The translations under genes and the position numbers were made by a program. DNA of 64,000 bases from DASQFQ01 sp963802905 (lineage in GTDB: Bacteria; Actinomycetota; Thermoleophilia; Solirubrobacterales; Solirubrobacteraceae): NCBI GenBank assembly GCA_963802905.1, contig CAWDKH010000004.1:558001-622000 (forward strand), given 5' to 3'. This document shows positions 1-8,046 of this stretch, piece after piece. The notes beneath the pieces were generated by a model. The model was given only the letters and a program-made list of their open reading frames with translations. It was not told the origin of the DNA and did no database searches. How positions within the stretch are numbered: position 1 is the first letter of the stretch; every line of letters starts with the position of its first letter.

Positions 1-166
1 AGGCGCGGTAGTCCTGCGCCGAGCCGGGAGTGATCACGCCGCCCGGTCCGATGTCGATCAGCTTGCGCAGGTTCGTCGCGCCCGCGGCCGGGGCGGCCGG
101 CAGCGCCAGCGCGCCGGCGAGCGCGCCGCTGCGGGCGAGGAATTGGCGCCGCGTGAGCGGTGACAC
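1..166 (-). CDS. Tat-exported protein, N-terminal fragment
   Basis: Only the first 55 codons are in the window; the gene runs off the left edge. From a GTG start the protein opens SPLTRRQFLARSGALAG, a twin-arginine motif (RRQFL) followed by an Ala/Leu-rich hydrophobic stretch and an AAPAAGA region suited to signal peptidase cleavage, so folded export by Tat is likely. The remaining mature part, about 25 residues, is too short to assign a family. It starts 5 bp after the stop of the upstream amidotransferase on the same strand, so it is probably the last visible gene of the ligase operon. No strong ribosome binding site is seen, which fits translational coupling. Confidence 0.75.
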   Translation of the reverse strand, partial: MSPLTRRQFLARSGALAGALALPAAPAAGATNLRKLIDIGPGGVITPGSAQDYRA

Positions 167-171
167 AGAAT

Positions 172-1944
172 TCAGGATAGGTGGGTCTGCAGCCACAGCT
201 CGAGCAATCCGAGCTGCCACAGCGTCGAGCCGTCGAGGTTGGTGCGGTGCTCGTTGGGGTCGCGCAGCATCGCCTCGACCACGTCGTCGCGGAACAGCCC
301 GCGGTCGCGCGCCGCGTCCGAGCGCAGCGCGTCAGCCACCAGCTCGAGCACCGGGCCCTCCAGGTGCGACAGCGCCGGCACGGGGAAGTAGCCCTTCGGC
401 CGGTCGATGACCGCATCGGGCACGACGCCGCGCGCCGCCCGCTTCAAGACGCCCTTGCCGCCCTCGGCGAGCTTGAACTCGGGCGGGCACGCGGCCGCCA
501 GCTCAACGAGCTCGTGGTCGAGGAACGGCGTCCGCGCCTCGAGCCCGTGGGCCATCGTCATGTTGTCGACGCGCTTCACGGGGTCGTCGACGAGCATCAC
601 CTCGGCGTCGAGCCGCAGCCCACGGTCGATCGCCGTCGACGCGCCCGCGCGCGAGAACCACTCGCCGGCGAACGCGCGCGATGGGTCGTCGTCCAAGGGC
701 GACCGCAGGAGCGACGCGACACCCTCGTGGTCGCGGTCGAAGAAGCTCGACGCGTACACGTCCAGCCCGTCACCGTCGGCCTCGAGCAGCGGCGGGTACC
801 AGTAGTAGCCGGCGAACACCTCGTCCGCGCCCTGCCCCGACTGCACGACCTTGCGCACCTTCGCGACCTCCTCCGACAGGAGGAAGAACGCCACCGCGTC
901 GTGCGAGACCATCGGCTCGCTCATCGCCTTGATCGCGCGCGGGAGCGCCGGCAGCAGCCGGTCCGGCCCGACCCGGATCTGGTGATGGTCGGTGCCGAAC
1001 TCCTGCGCCACGAGGTCGGAGAACTCGAACTCGTCGCCGGCGCGGTCGCCGACGTCGCGGAAGCCGACCGAGAACGTCGCGAGCCCGCGCTGGCCCTGCT
1101 CGGCCAGCAGCGCGACGATCAGGCTCGAGTCCAGCCCGCCCGAGAGCAGGATCCCCACCGGCACGTCGGACACCATCCGCCGCCGCACGGCCAGCCGCAG
1201 CGCGTCGAGCACGGCCTCGTCCCAGTCCTGCTCCGACCAGCCCGCGTGCGCCTCGGCGCGCTCGAACGGCGGGTCCCAGTAGCGCCGCTCGCGCCGCCGG
1301 CCGTCGGGCTCGACCACCATCACCGTGGCCGGCGGGAGCTTGCGCACGCCGCGCAGGATCGTCCGCGGCGCCGGCACGATCGAGTGGAAGGAGAGGTAGT
1401 GGTGCAGCGCCACCGGGTCGACGCTCGTGTCGACGTCGCCCGCCGCCACCAGTGCCGGCAGCGAGGACGCCAGGCGCAGCCCGCCGTCGCCGAGCTCCTG
1501 GAGGTACAGCGGCTTCTTGCCGAGCCGGTCGCGCGCGAGCACCGCGCGCCCCGAGCCGTGCTCGACGAGGCAGAACGCGAACATCCCCGCCAGGCGGTCG
1601 AGCATCCCCTCACCCCACTCGGCCCAGCCCTTCAGCAGCACCTCGGTGTCGGCGTCGGAGAAGAACGCGTGGCCCGCCCGCTCGAGCTCCTGCCGCAGCT
1701 CGCGGTGGTTGTAGATGATCCCGTTGAAGACGATCGTCAGCCCGAGTGTCTCGTCGACCATCGGCTGCGCCCCGCGCTCGGACAGGTCGATGATCGACAG
1801 CCGCCGGTGGGCGAGCCCCGCGTCGCCGTCGAGCCACAGCCCGTGCCCGTCCGGCCCGCGCGGCGCGAGCACGTCGCTCATCCGCAGCAGCGCGTCGCGG
1901 TCGGGCGGCGCCCCCCGCCGCAGCTCACCGGCGATGCCGCACAT
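172..1944 (-). CDS. asparagine-synthase-type glutamine amidotransferase (NAGGN amidotransferase-like)
   Basis: 590-residue class-II amidotransferase of the AsnB superfamily. The start is fixed by MCGIAG, which puts the glutaminase nucleophile at Cys2. The N-terminal Ntn domain shows RGPDG (29-33), HRRLSIIDL and NGIIYN (74-79, where Ile replaces the usual Glu). The C-terminal synthetase domain carries the PP-loop SGGLDS (268-273). Expected chemistry is ATP-dependent amidation of a carboxylate with ammonia from glutamine. The stretch from DVDTSVDPVALHHYLSFH to the YWDPPF region recalls the amidotransferase that makes N-acetylglutaminylglutamine amide (AsnO type) more than ordinary AsnB; this is from memory of the family. 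The start overlaps the upstream stop (TGATG), so it is coupled to the YbdK-type ligase. The true acceptor is unknown but is probably a product of the operon's ligases. Confidence 0.88.
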   Translation of the reverse strand: MCGIAGELRRGAPPDRDALLRMSDVLAPRGPDGHGLWLDGDAGLAHRRLSIIDLSERGAQPMVDETLGLTIVFNGIIYNHRELRQELERAGHAFFSDADTEVLLKGWAEWGEGMLDRLAGMFAFCLVEHGSGRAVLARDRLGKKPLYLQELGDGGLRLASSLPALVAAGDVDTSVDPVALHHYLSFHSIVPAPRTILRGVRKLPPATVMVVEPDGRRRERRYWDPPFERAEAHAGWSEQDWDEAVLDALRLAVRRRMVSDVPVGILLSGGLDSSLIVALLAEQGQRGLATFSVGFRDVGDRAGDEFEFSDLVAQEFGTDHHQIRVGPDRLLPALPRAIKAMSEPMVSHDAVAFFLLSEEVAKVRKVVQSGQGADEVFAGYYWYPPLLEADGDGLDVYASSFFDRDHEGVASLLRSPLDDDPSRAFAGEWFSRAGASTAIDRGLRLDAEVMLVDDPVKRVDNMTMAHGLEARTPFLDHELVELAAACPPEFKLAEGGKGVLKRAARGVVPDAVIDRPKGYFPVPALSHLEGPVLELVADALRSDAARDRGLFRDDVVEAMLRDPNEHRTNLDGSTLWQLGLLELWLQTHLS

Positions 1945-3104
1945 CAGACCGTGAGGATGGCGGGCTCGGAGCGCGCCGAAGTGAAGTCCGCATGGAGTGC
2001 GCGCATCAGGCGCCCGAGCTGCGGCGCCGCGCCGCGGCCGGCCCGTGAGCGCTGGCGCACCGCGCCGGTGGCGGCCGCGAGCCCGCGCACCGACTCGAGC
2101 TCGGCGGAGCACCCGAGGTCGGCGGCGTGCGGCGCGCATGCCGCCAGCAGCTCGTTGACCCACTCGATCGCCGGCCGGCGGCACTCGCGCCCGGGGTCGA
2201 TGAGCCGCGCGGCCATGCCGTCGCGTGCGGCGATGAAGCGGTTCTCATCGAGCACCTCGGGGCTCGTGACGAGCGCGTGGCCGGCGTGGCCCTCGAGCGC
2301 CTCCATCCGCACGAGGCACTGGACGAGCGCGGCGATCGCCGCCGTGTCGCCGACGCGCGTCTGCGCGTCCATCGCGCGGATCTCGAGCGTGCCGAAGCGC
2401 GGCTGGAGTCGCACGTCCCACCACAGGAACGTCGGCTCGGGGAAGGCGTCGCAGCGCAGCAGCACATCGACGGCCTCGACGTAGTCGCCGTAGGAGCGGA
2501 ACTGGCGCGGGATCCCGACGCGCGGGAACGCCTGGAAGAGCGGCGTGCGCATCGAGCACAGCCCGGTGTCGCGGCCCTGCCAGAACGGCGAGTTGCCCGA
2601 CAGCGCGAGCAGGATCGGCAGGTGCGCGCGCACGCGGTTGTAGGCGCGCACGGCCTGCTCGGGGTTCGGCACCGCGACGTGGACGTGCAGGCCGAACGTC
2701 GGCTCGCGCCGCGCGAGCTCGCGCATCGAGGAGTAGAGGAACTGGTAGCGCGCGCCGGGGGAGACCTCGACGTCCTCCCACAGCGTGAACGGATGCGTGC
2801 CGGCGACCGCGGCGCGGATCCCGAGCGGCTCGATCACCTTGGCGAGCTCGCTGCGCAACTCGCGCAGCTCGTCGGTGGCGCTCGCGATGTCGGGCTGCGG
2901 CTGGGTCGCGAGCTCGAGCGCGGAGCCGTGCGTCTCGGCGGCCGTGCGCTCGGTCATGAAGTCGGGCAGCGCCGCGAGCACCTCCTCGGACCGCGAGGTG
3001 AGGTTCCACGCGTTCGGCTCGAGCAGCATCACCTCTTCCTCGATGCCGACCGTCCACGGCGCCTCCTGGCCCGCGATGCTCCAGTCGGCCCAGTGCCCGC
3101 TCAT
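1944..3104 (-). CDS. YbdK-type carboxylate-amine ligase (GCS2 family), second copy
   Basis: 386-residue glutamate-cysteine-ligase-2 fold enzyme. These enzymes activate a carboxylate with ATP and join it to an amine; YbdK has weak glutamate-cysteine ligase activity and actinobacterial EgtA belongs to the same superfamily. Seen here are the ATP/metal-binding start TVGIEEEVMLLEP (about 18-30), AGTHPF, the histidine motif FGLHVHVAVPNPEQA, and FGTLEIRAMD near residue 260. The start is the ATG at 3104, overlapping the upstream stop by 4 bp (ATGA). The stop overlaps the asparagine-synthase-type gene by one base. It is one of two paralogues in the operon; they differ clearly in sequence, so they may act on different substrates. 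Family assignment is firm, the substrate is not known. Confidence 0.88.
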   Translation of the reverse strand: MSGHWADWSIAGQEAPWTVGIEEEVMLLEPNAWNLTSRSEEVLAALPDFMTERTAAETHGSALELATQPQPDIASATDELRELRSELAKVIEPLGIRAAVAGTHPFTLWEDVEVSPGARYQFLYSSMRELARREPTFGLHVHVAVPNPEQAVRAYNRVRAHLPILLALSGNSPFWQGRDTGLCSMRTPLFQAFPRVGIPRQFRSYGDYVEAVDVLLRCDAFPEPTFLWWDVRLQPRFGTLEIRAMDAQTRVGDTAAIAALVQCLVRMEALEGHAGHALVTSPEVLDENRFIAARDGMAARLIDPGRECRRPAIEWVNELLAACAPHAADLGCSAELESVRGLAAATGAVRQRSRAGRGAAPQLGRLMRALHADFTSARSEPAILTV

Positions 3105-3877
3105 GCCGCGCGCACCCCCCGCTCCTGGACCCCGTAGGCGTCGGCCTCCTCGACCAGCTCGCGGAACAGCGCGAGGTGCTCGGGGCGGTCGACGAGCGAC
3201 TCCACGTGCCACTGCACGCCCAGGTAGAGCTCGGGCCCGTCGCTCTCGAGGCCCTCGACGACCCCGTCCGGCGCCCACGCGACCGCCTGCAGCCCCTGGC
3301 CGAGGCGGTCGGCGGACTGGTGGTGGAACGAGTTGACCTCGGCCTCGGTCACGCCCATCACGCGCGCGAGCCGCGAGGCGGGATCGATCCGCACCGAGTG
3401 CGTCGTGATCCGGCCGCGCGCCGCCTGGCGGTGCTCGATCGAGCCGTCGGTGAAGTCGCCGACGTGCTGGTGCAGCGAGCCGCCGCGCGCGACGTTGAGC
3501 GCCTGCACGCCGCGGCAGATGCCGAGCACGGGCATCCCGCGCGCGTCGGCGAGCTGGGCGAGCGCGAGCTCGTAGGCGTCGAGGCTGGGCTCGGTCGCGC
3601 CGAGCTGCGGGTTGCGCGTCTCCTCGCCGTAGCCCTCGGGGTCGATGTCGGGCCCGCCGGAGAGGCACACGCCGCACAGCCGGTCGAGCAGCGGCGCGAT
3701 CGTGTCGTGGCCGAGCGGCGGGAGCACGACCGGGATGCCGCCCGCGAGCTCGATCGAGCGCATGTAGACCATGCCGAGCGCCATCTCGCGCTGCGGCGGA
3801 TCGCCCTCGGGCAGCGGATCGGTGTGCTCGGCGAGCCGCACCTCGGAGGTGGTGACGCCGATCAGCGGGCGGCTCAC
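3101..3877 (-). CDS. class-I glutamine amidotransferase, PuuD/peptidase C26 type
   Basis: 258-residue gamma-glutamyl hydrolase-like protein. From a GTG start it reads SRPLIGVTTSEVR, typical of the PuuD family, then CLSGGPDIDP, the nucleophile elbow LGICRGVQALN (catalytic Cys) and GVQWHVES containing the catalytic His. Characterised relatives hydrolyse gamma-glutamyl amides such as gamma-glutamyl-GABA. Here it sits between an ATP-grasp ligase and a YbdK-type ligase with 4-bp overlaps at both ends (GTGA and ATGA), so it is made with them. It may trim a gamma-glutamyl intermediate or product, or recycle it; that role is inference. Length and motifs match the family with no visible lesion. Confidence 0.88.
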   Translation of the reverse strand: MSRPLIGVTTSEVRLAEHTDPLPEGDPPQREMALGMVYMRSIELAGGIPVVLPPLGHDTIAPLLDRLCGVCLSGGPDIDPEGYGEETRNPQLGATEPSLDAYELALAQLADARGMPVLGICRGVQALNVARGGSLHQHVGDFTDGSIEHRQAARGRITTHSVRIDPASRLARVMGVTEAEVNSFHHQSADRLGQGLQAVAWAPDGVVEGLESDGPELYLGVQWHVESLVDRPEHLALFRELVEEADAYGVQERGVRAA

Positions 3878-5283
3878 GGCAGCACCCACGTGTCCTTGGC
3901 GCCGCCGTTCTGTGACGAGTTGACGACCAGTGAGCCCTCGTCGAACGCGACCCGCGTGAGCCCGCCCGGCAGCGTGCGGACGTGGCCGTCGGCGCCGAGG
4001 AAGACGAACGGCCGCAGATCGATGTGGCGGGCTGCGAGCCGGCCGTCGATCACTGTCGGATGGCAGGAGATCATCACCATGCGCTGGGCCACGTACTCCC
4101 CGGGGCTCTCCCGTACAGCTTTGCGCACCGCGTCGATGTCCCACGGCTCGGCGTGCGGCAGTACCGCGACGCCCATGCCGCCGTAGCCACCGCGCGGCTT
4201 GATGACGAGCTCGTCGAACACGTCGAGCGCGCGCTCGAGGATCGCCGGATCGCCGAGGTCGAACGTCTCCACCGAGGGCAGCAGCGGCTCCTCATCCTCA
4301 TAGAAGCGAATCATGTCCTCGACGTAGGCGTGCGTGAGCTTGTCGTCGGCGACGCCGGTGCCGAACGCGTTGACGACCCCGATGCTGCCCTCGCGGATCG
4401 GCTCGAGCAGCAGCTCGCCGACGCTGGTGTCGAGCCGGTCGGCGTTGGTGCGGCGGTAGATCACGTCGACGGCGTCGAGGTCGAGTCCCTCCGGCTCGAG
4501 CAGCGGCACCCCGAGCGCCTCGGCCGCCCACTGGTGCTCGTAGTAGGCCGAGTTGTCCTCGCCGTCGGTGAGCACGATCGCGCGCGGCGAGCCGGACGCG
4601 GGCGAGGCCGCGCGCAGCGTGTCCGTCAGCATCGACGGTAGGTCGTCGAGCGTGCGCGGCTGGTCGGCCGCCGGCAGGTCGAGGTGGCCGACGGTTGCGC
4701 GCCGCGCGGCCGCCGCGTAGGCGAAGCCGCTGGGCGTACGGACGTTGTCCTCGAGCACCCGGAAGTGCCCCTCGTGGTCGCGCACGAGGTCGAGCCCCGC
4801 GACGCCGATCCAGAGGCCGCCTGGCGGCTGGACACCCTGCATGCCGGGCTCGAGGTGCTCGGCGCCCTCGACCACCCGCGCGGGCACGACGCCCTCCGCG
4901 ACGATCCGCCGCTCGCCGTAGACGTCGGCGACGAAGGCATTGAGCGCGCGCACGCGCTGGGCGAGCCCCGCCTCGACGCGCGCCCATTCGGCGGCCGCGA
5001 GGACGCGCGGCACGGGGTCGATGACGAACACCTCGTCACCGTCGGAGGAATGGAACACGACGCCCTCGTCCGCGCCGTGGCGCTCGACCTCGACCGCCAG
5101 CTCCTCGAGATCGCGGCCCTCGAGCGCGCGCATCGCGCCCTGCGCGCAGGGGCGGATGGCGCCGTCGTCGTCCACCGCCTCGTCGAAGCAGTCGGGCGCG
5201 CGTGCATAGTCGGCGAGCATGGGAAGCGGCTCCTCGGCGAGCGTCACTCCGCCAACCCTCCCCGATTCGCGCGCATTTGACAT
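3874..5283 (-). CDS. circularly permuted ATP-grasp ligase
   Basis: 469 residues. The protein matches the circularly permuted ATP-grasp family formerly DUF404/DUF407. Visible signatures are VLEDNVRTPSGFAYA in the N-terminal half, VIYRRTNADRLD, VVNAFGTGVADDK, VIKPRGGYGGMGV (ATP-binding loop) and the C-terminal GSLVVNSSQNGGAKDTWVL, nearly invariant in the family. Such proteins are predicted peptide or amide ligases and usually travel with an alpha-E protein and a transglutaminase; neither is present here. Instead it lies between YbdK-type ligases and two amidotransferases. The start is the ATG at 5283; a second ATG at residue 22 is possible because the family homology begins near there. The stop overlaps the next gene by 4 bp. 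Confidence 0.88.
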   Translation of the reverse strand: MSNARESGRVGGVTLAEEPLPMLADYARAPDCFDEAVDDDGAIRPCAQGAMRALEGRDLEELAVEVERHGADEGVVFHSSDGDEVFVIDPVPRVLAAAEWARVEAGLAQRVRALNAFVADVYGERRIVAEGVVPARVVEGAEHLEPGMQGVQPPGGLWIGVAGLDLVRDHEGHFRVLEDNVRTPSGFAYAAAARRATVGHLDLPAADQPRTLDDLPSMLTDTLRAASPASGSPRAIVLTDGEDNSAYYEHQWAAEALGVPLLEPEGLDLDAVDVIYRRTNADRLDTSVGELLLEPIREGSIGVVNAFGTGVADDKLTHAYVEDMIRFYEDEEPLLPSVETFDLGDPAILERALDVFDELVIKPRGGYGGMGVAVLPHAEPWDIDAVRKAVRESPGEYVAQRMVMISCHPTVIDGRLAARHIDLRPFVFLGADGHVRTLPGGLTRVAFDEGSLVVNSSQNGGAKDTWVLP

Positions 5284-5322
5284 ACCGCCAGCTGTCTGAA
5301 GTCCGAGCGCCGACGTTGGCCT

Positions 5323-6444
5323 TTATGTCGTGAACGCGTCCGCGAGCCACTCCACAACCCGGTGCGTTCCCTCCTCAGCGGCGAGCGCGCGCTGACGCTC
5401 GGCACCGTTGCGCGCGGCGAGCGCGCGGGCGTGCTCGAGCTCCGCGCTGCCTCCGAGCCGTGCGGCGGCCGGGGCGACGGCGTCGATCAGCTCGCGGACA
5501 CGGGCGCGAGCGGGCTGTGGCTCGCCGCTGTCGAGGTCGAGCAGGGTCCCGTCGAGGCCGTGGCGCGACGCGCGCCAGCGGTTCTCGGCGATCCGGACGT
5601 GGTCGTGGACCGGCAGCCGCTCGCCGGCGTCGTGGCGCTCGGCCAGCCAGGCGATCAGCGCGGCGGCGAACGCGAGCACGCCGGCCGCCTCCTCCGGCGT
5701 GCTCTGGGTGTCGGGGACACGCAGCTCGATCGTGCCGTGCTCGTCGTGGACGCGCAGCTCGAACCAGTGCTCGCCGGCGCCGGGGAAGACGCCGCCGGCA
5801 CGCGCCCAGCGCTCGTAGTCGGCGCGCTCCTCCCACGACGCCCAGGCGGGCGGGATGCCCTGGCGCGGCAGCAGCTCGGACAGCGTCGGCCGCATCGAGG
5901 CGAGGCCGGTATCGCGGCCGTCGAGCAGCGGCGCGTTGCCGGCCAGCACGGCGACGTCGGGGAGGTAGGAGCGCAGCGCGTTGTGGACGGCGAGCGCGCG
6001 GTCGGCCCCGCGGACGGCGACGTGCACGTGGAACCCGAACGCGAGCTGGCGCGGCAGCACCCACGGGAACTCGGCGACCAGGTTCGCGTACTTCGGGTCG
6101 TCGATCACGGTGGCCTCCGGGTCGGTGAACGGGTGCGTGCCGGCGCCGGCGAGCCGCGCCCAGCCGGCGACGCCGGTGGCGAGCGCGCGGCGGGCGCCGT
6201 CGAGCTCGTGGGCCGCCTGGGCGATCGTGGCGCAGACGGGCGAGGCGGTCTCGAGCTGGGCGGCGAGGAGCTCGGTGCGCATGGAGACGACGTCGCCGAG
6301 CTCGGCGCGCACCCGCGCCGCCTCCGGGAGCAGGTCGAGCGTGTCGGGATCGAGCAGCATCAGCTCCTCCTCGACGCCGATCGTGTGGTCGGCCACGCCG
6401 TCGAGCAGCGCCCGCCAGCCGTCCGCGCTCAGACCCTCCGCCAT
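5323..6444 (-). CDS. YbdK-type carboxylate-amine ligase (GCS2 family), first copy
   Basis: 373-residue GCS2-fold ligase at the head of the operon. Motifs seen are TIGVEEELMLLDPDTLDLL near residue 22, AGAGTHPFTDPEATVIDDPKY, the histidine motif FGFHVHVAVRGADRA and GTIELRVPDTQSTPEEAAG. These are the ATP/metal and carboxylate-binding elements of the family. It resembles the second copy (1944-3104) only moderately, so this is not a recent duplication. A 39-bp gap separates it from the ATP-grasp gene, the longest gap within the operon, and its start faces a divergent small membrane-protein gene, so the operon promoter should lie in the roughly 35-bp gap at 6445-6479 or inside the neighbour. Substrate unknown. 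Confidence 0.88.
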   Translation of the reverse strand: MAEGLSADGWRALLDGVADHTIGVEEELMLLDPDTLDLLPEAARVRAELGDVVSMRTELLAAQLETASPVCATIAQAAHELDGARRALATGVAGWARLAGAGTHPFTDPEATVIDDPKYANLVAEFPWVLPRQLAFGFHVHVAVRGADRALAVHNALRSYLPDVAVLAGNAPLLDGRDTGLASMRPTLSELLPRQGIPPAWASWEERADYERWARAGGVFPGAGEHWFELRVHDEHGTIELRVPDTQSTPEEAAGVLAFAAALIAWLAERHDAGERLPVHDHVRIAENRWRASRHGLDGTLLDLDSGEPQPARARVRELIDAVAPAAARLGGSAELEHARALAARNGAERQRALAAEEGTHRVVEWLADAFTT

Positions 6445-6479
6445 ACGCGGGAAGCTACCCGGCTGCCAGGATCCCGATC

Positions 6480-6968
6480 GTGCACGCGAATGACTCCGTC
6501 GGCCGGCACGCGGTCGCGCTCGCCAGCGTCGTCGAGCTCGCCACGCGTGCGGGTGCGCAGCGCGTGGTGCTGCTGATCGACGAGGGCGAGCTGGCGGAGG
6601 CGACGATGATCGAGCGCGCTCCCGACGGGACGCTCGAGCTCACCGAGGCCGGGGTGACCGAGCCGGTGGCTCCCGCCGCGATCGCGCAGGTCGTCCCCAC
6701 GGAGCTCCCCGACGTCAGGCCGGTCCCGGCCTCGGCGCTGACCGTCGACGCCGAGACGGGCGAGTTTGCGGCACCGCTCGGCGTGCTGGCGGCCTTGGCC
6801 GGCGCGGTGGTGGCGCTGGCGGCGGCGTTCGGCGGGCGCTCGGTGGCGACCGCGGAGTTCGAAACGCGCGAGCCCGACCAGCCGTTCATGCTCGCCGCGC
6901 GCCCGGGTGAGCCGGTGGTGGCGCAGCTCGGCGGCGAGACGTTCGCGTTCCCGGACGGCTGGCCCTAG
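6480..6968 (+). CDS. hypothetical protein with one membrane segment
   Basis: 162 residues from a GTG start, divergent from the ligase operon. I do not recognise the family. The first 95 residues look soluble, with a Val/Leu-rich strand RVVLLIDEGE. A single hydrophobic segment (about 100-120, GVLAALAGAVVALAAAFGG) is followed by a short C-terminal part ending FAFPDGWP. Amino-acid composition is natural and acidic, unlike the Arg/Pro-rich antisense frames here, so I accept it as real. It could be a single-pass membrane protein with a cytoplasmic N-terminus. Its start lies 36 bp from that of the ligase operon. Confidence 0.6.
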   Translation: MHANDSVGRHAVALASVVELATRAGAQRVVLLIDEGELAEATMIERAPDGTLELTEAGVTEPVAPAAIAQVVPTELPDVRPVPASALTVDAETGEFAAPLGVLAALAGAVVALAAAFGGRSVATAEFETREPDQPFMLAARPGEPVVAQLGGETFAFPDGWP

Positions 6969-6973
6969 GCTCG

Positions 6974-7507
6974 CTACGCGCCGCGGCGGCGGTACGCCTG
7001 CGCCTTCGCGCGGTTGCCGCAGACCGCCATCGAGCACCACGTCCGCGAGCGGTTGCGGGAGTGGTCGTAGAACGCGACGTGGCAGGTGTGCCACGGGCAG
7101 ACCTTCAGCCGGTCCCACGTGCCCTCGGCCTGGGCGTGGGCGATGATCCCGAGCAGCTGGCCCGCGACGCGGTCGATCCCGCCCGCCGTCGGGGTGACGC
7201 TCGCGTTGCCGTGTGCGTCGAGCGCGACGGTCAGCCGCGCGCGGTCGGCGGCGGCGCTGAGGGCTTGCGGGACGGCGGGGTCGAGCTCCCCGCCGTTGTT
7301 GGCGAGCAGGAGCGCGCGCAGATCCTCGCGCAGCGCGACCGCGCTGGCGAGGTCGTCGTGGCTGAACGTGGCGTCCGACAGCCCGCGCCCCGAGAGCCAG
7401 GCGCTGAGCGCCTCGGGCGTGCCGAGCTCCTCCTCGCCGGTCTCCTTGTCGACCGTGTTCACGAAGTCTTCGATCAGGACGAGTTCGCTGGGAGTGGGCT
7501 TCGGCAT
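6974..7507 (-). CDS. CGNR zinc-finger / ABATE-type regulator
   Basis: 177 residues. The C-terminus holds the zinc-finger motif of the CGNR family: CPWHTCHVAFYDHSRNRSRTWC followed by AVCGNRAKAQAYRRR, with the four cysteines spaced as in stress-related actinobacterial proteins often annotated as ABATE/CGNR transcription factors. The N-terminus (LVLIEDFVNTVD, then TPEALSAWLSGRGL) matches the ABATE domain, which often begins with a similar F(V/L)NT motif. The start is the ATG at 7507; an in-frame extension upstream runs through the AT-rich promoter region and is unlikely. It is divergent from the gene at 7580 and may regulate itself and that neighbour. DNA binding is inferred from the family. Confidence 0.82.
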   Translation of the reverse strand: MPKPTPSELVLIEDFVNTVDKETGEEELGTPEALSAWLSGRGLSDATFSHDDLASAVALREDLRALLLANNGGELDPAVPQALSAAADRARLTVALDAHGNASVTPTAGGIDRVAGQLLGIIAHAQAEGTWDRLKVCPWHTCHVAFYDHSRNRSRTWCSMAVCGNRAKAQAYRRRGA

Positions 7508-7579
7508 AACCACCAAACGACTATAGAAGGTGATACAATAACTGGCGTAAGTCAATGCAGGTTATCCAGGAGGTCTCTC
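7508..7579. promoter_or_regulatory. divergent AT-rich promoter region
   Basis: This 72-bp gap between divergent starts is one of the few AT-rich spots in the window. On the plus strand TACAAT (7534-7539) is a -10-like hexamer, and CAGGAGG about 10 bp before the ATG at 7580 is a strong ribosome binding site. On the minus strand TATAGT (7525-7520) is -10-like for the CGNR gene. No convincing -35 was found at standard spacing for either. ATAACC at 7506-7511 and GGTTAT at 7561-7566 form an inverted pair across the region. Confidence 0.4.
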
Positions 7580-8035
7580 ATGCATCCGCTTCTCGCTGCC
7601 GGCGTCGCCAACGCTCTGTTCACTGACCGTGTCGGCACCGCCCGTCCTCGTCCCGTCAGACGCGGCGCGGCGACGTCCGGGCCCAGCGCCCGCAAGGCCG
7701 TCGCGACGCCCGTCGCCGATGCGTCTGACGTCGTGATCCGCACCGCCGGCGCGGACGACGCCTCGGCGCTTGCGCGCCTCGGCGCCCTTGACGGCAACCG
7801 CCGCGCGGGCGCACTGCTTGCTGCCGCCGCCGACGAGCACAGCGTGCTCGTCGCCGAGGTCGACGGCCGGATCGAGGCCGCACTCGCGCTCGACGGCGAC
7901 ACCGCAGTCGCCGACCCGTTCCGCGCCAGCGCGCTGCACGCGCAGCTGCTCGCGCTCCGCGCCCGCCAGCTCGGCGGGGACGCGGCGCGCCACAGCCGCG
8001 GCCCGCTCAGCGTGCTGCACCCGCGCACGTCGTAA
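7580..8035 (+). CDS. hypothetical protein (GNAT-remnant-like)
   Basis: 151 residues from an ATG with a strong AGGAGG ribosome binding site. The N-terminal 45 residues are basic and Ala/Pro-rich. The following part (VVIRTAGADDASALARLGALDG, then HSVLVAEVDGRIEAALALDGDTAVADPF) has the strand pattern of the first half of a GNAT fold, but the acetyl-CoA-binding Q/RxxGxG/A loop is absent and the protein ends with an Arg/His-rich tail. Proteins of this layout recur in related actinobacteria next to other small genes; the function is unknown. It is divergent from the CGNR regulator and 11 bp upstream of the P450 gene. Confidence 0.65.
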   Translation: MHPLLAAGVANALFTDRVGTARPRPVRRGAATSGPSARKAVATPVADASDVVIRTAGADDASALARLGALDGNRRAGALLAAAADEHSVLVAEVDGRIEAALALDGDTAVADPFRASALHAQLLALRARQLGGDAARHSRGPLSVLHPRTS

Positions 8036-8046
8036 CGTCTCGGGCG

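Noticed and set aside
181..2484. Long plus-strand open frame opposite the asparagine-synthase and YbdK genes
   Set aside because: Arg/Gln/Val/Leu-biased, no motifs, and antisense to two clear enzymes; a GC-bias artefact.
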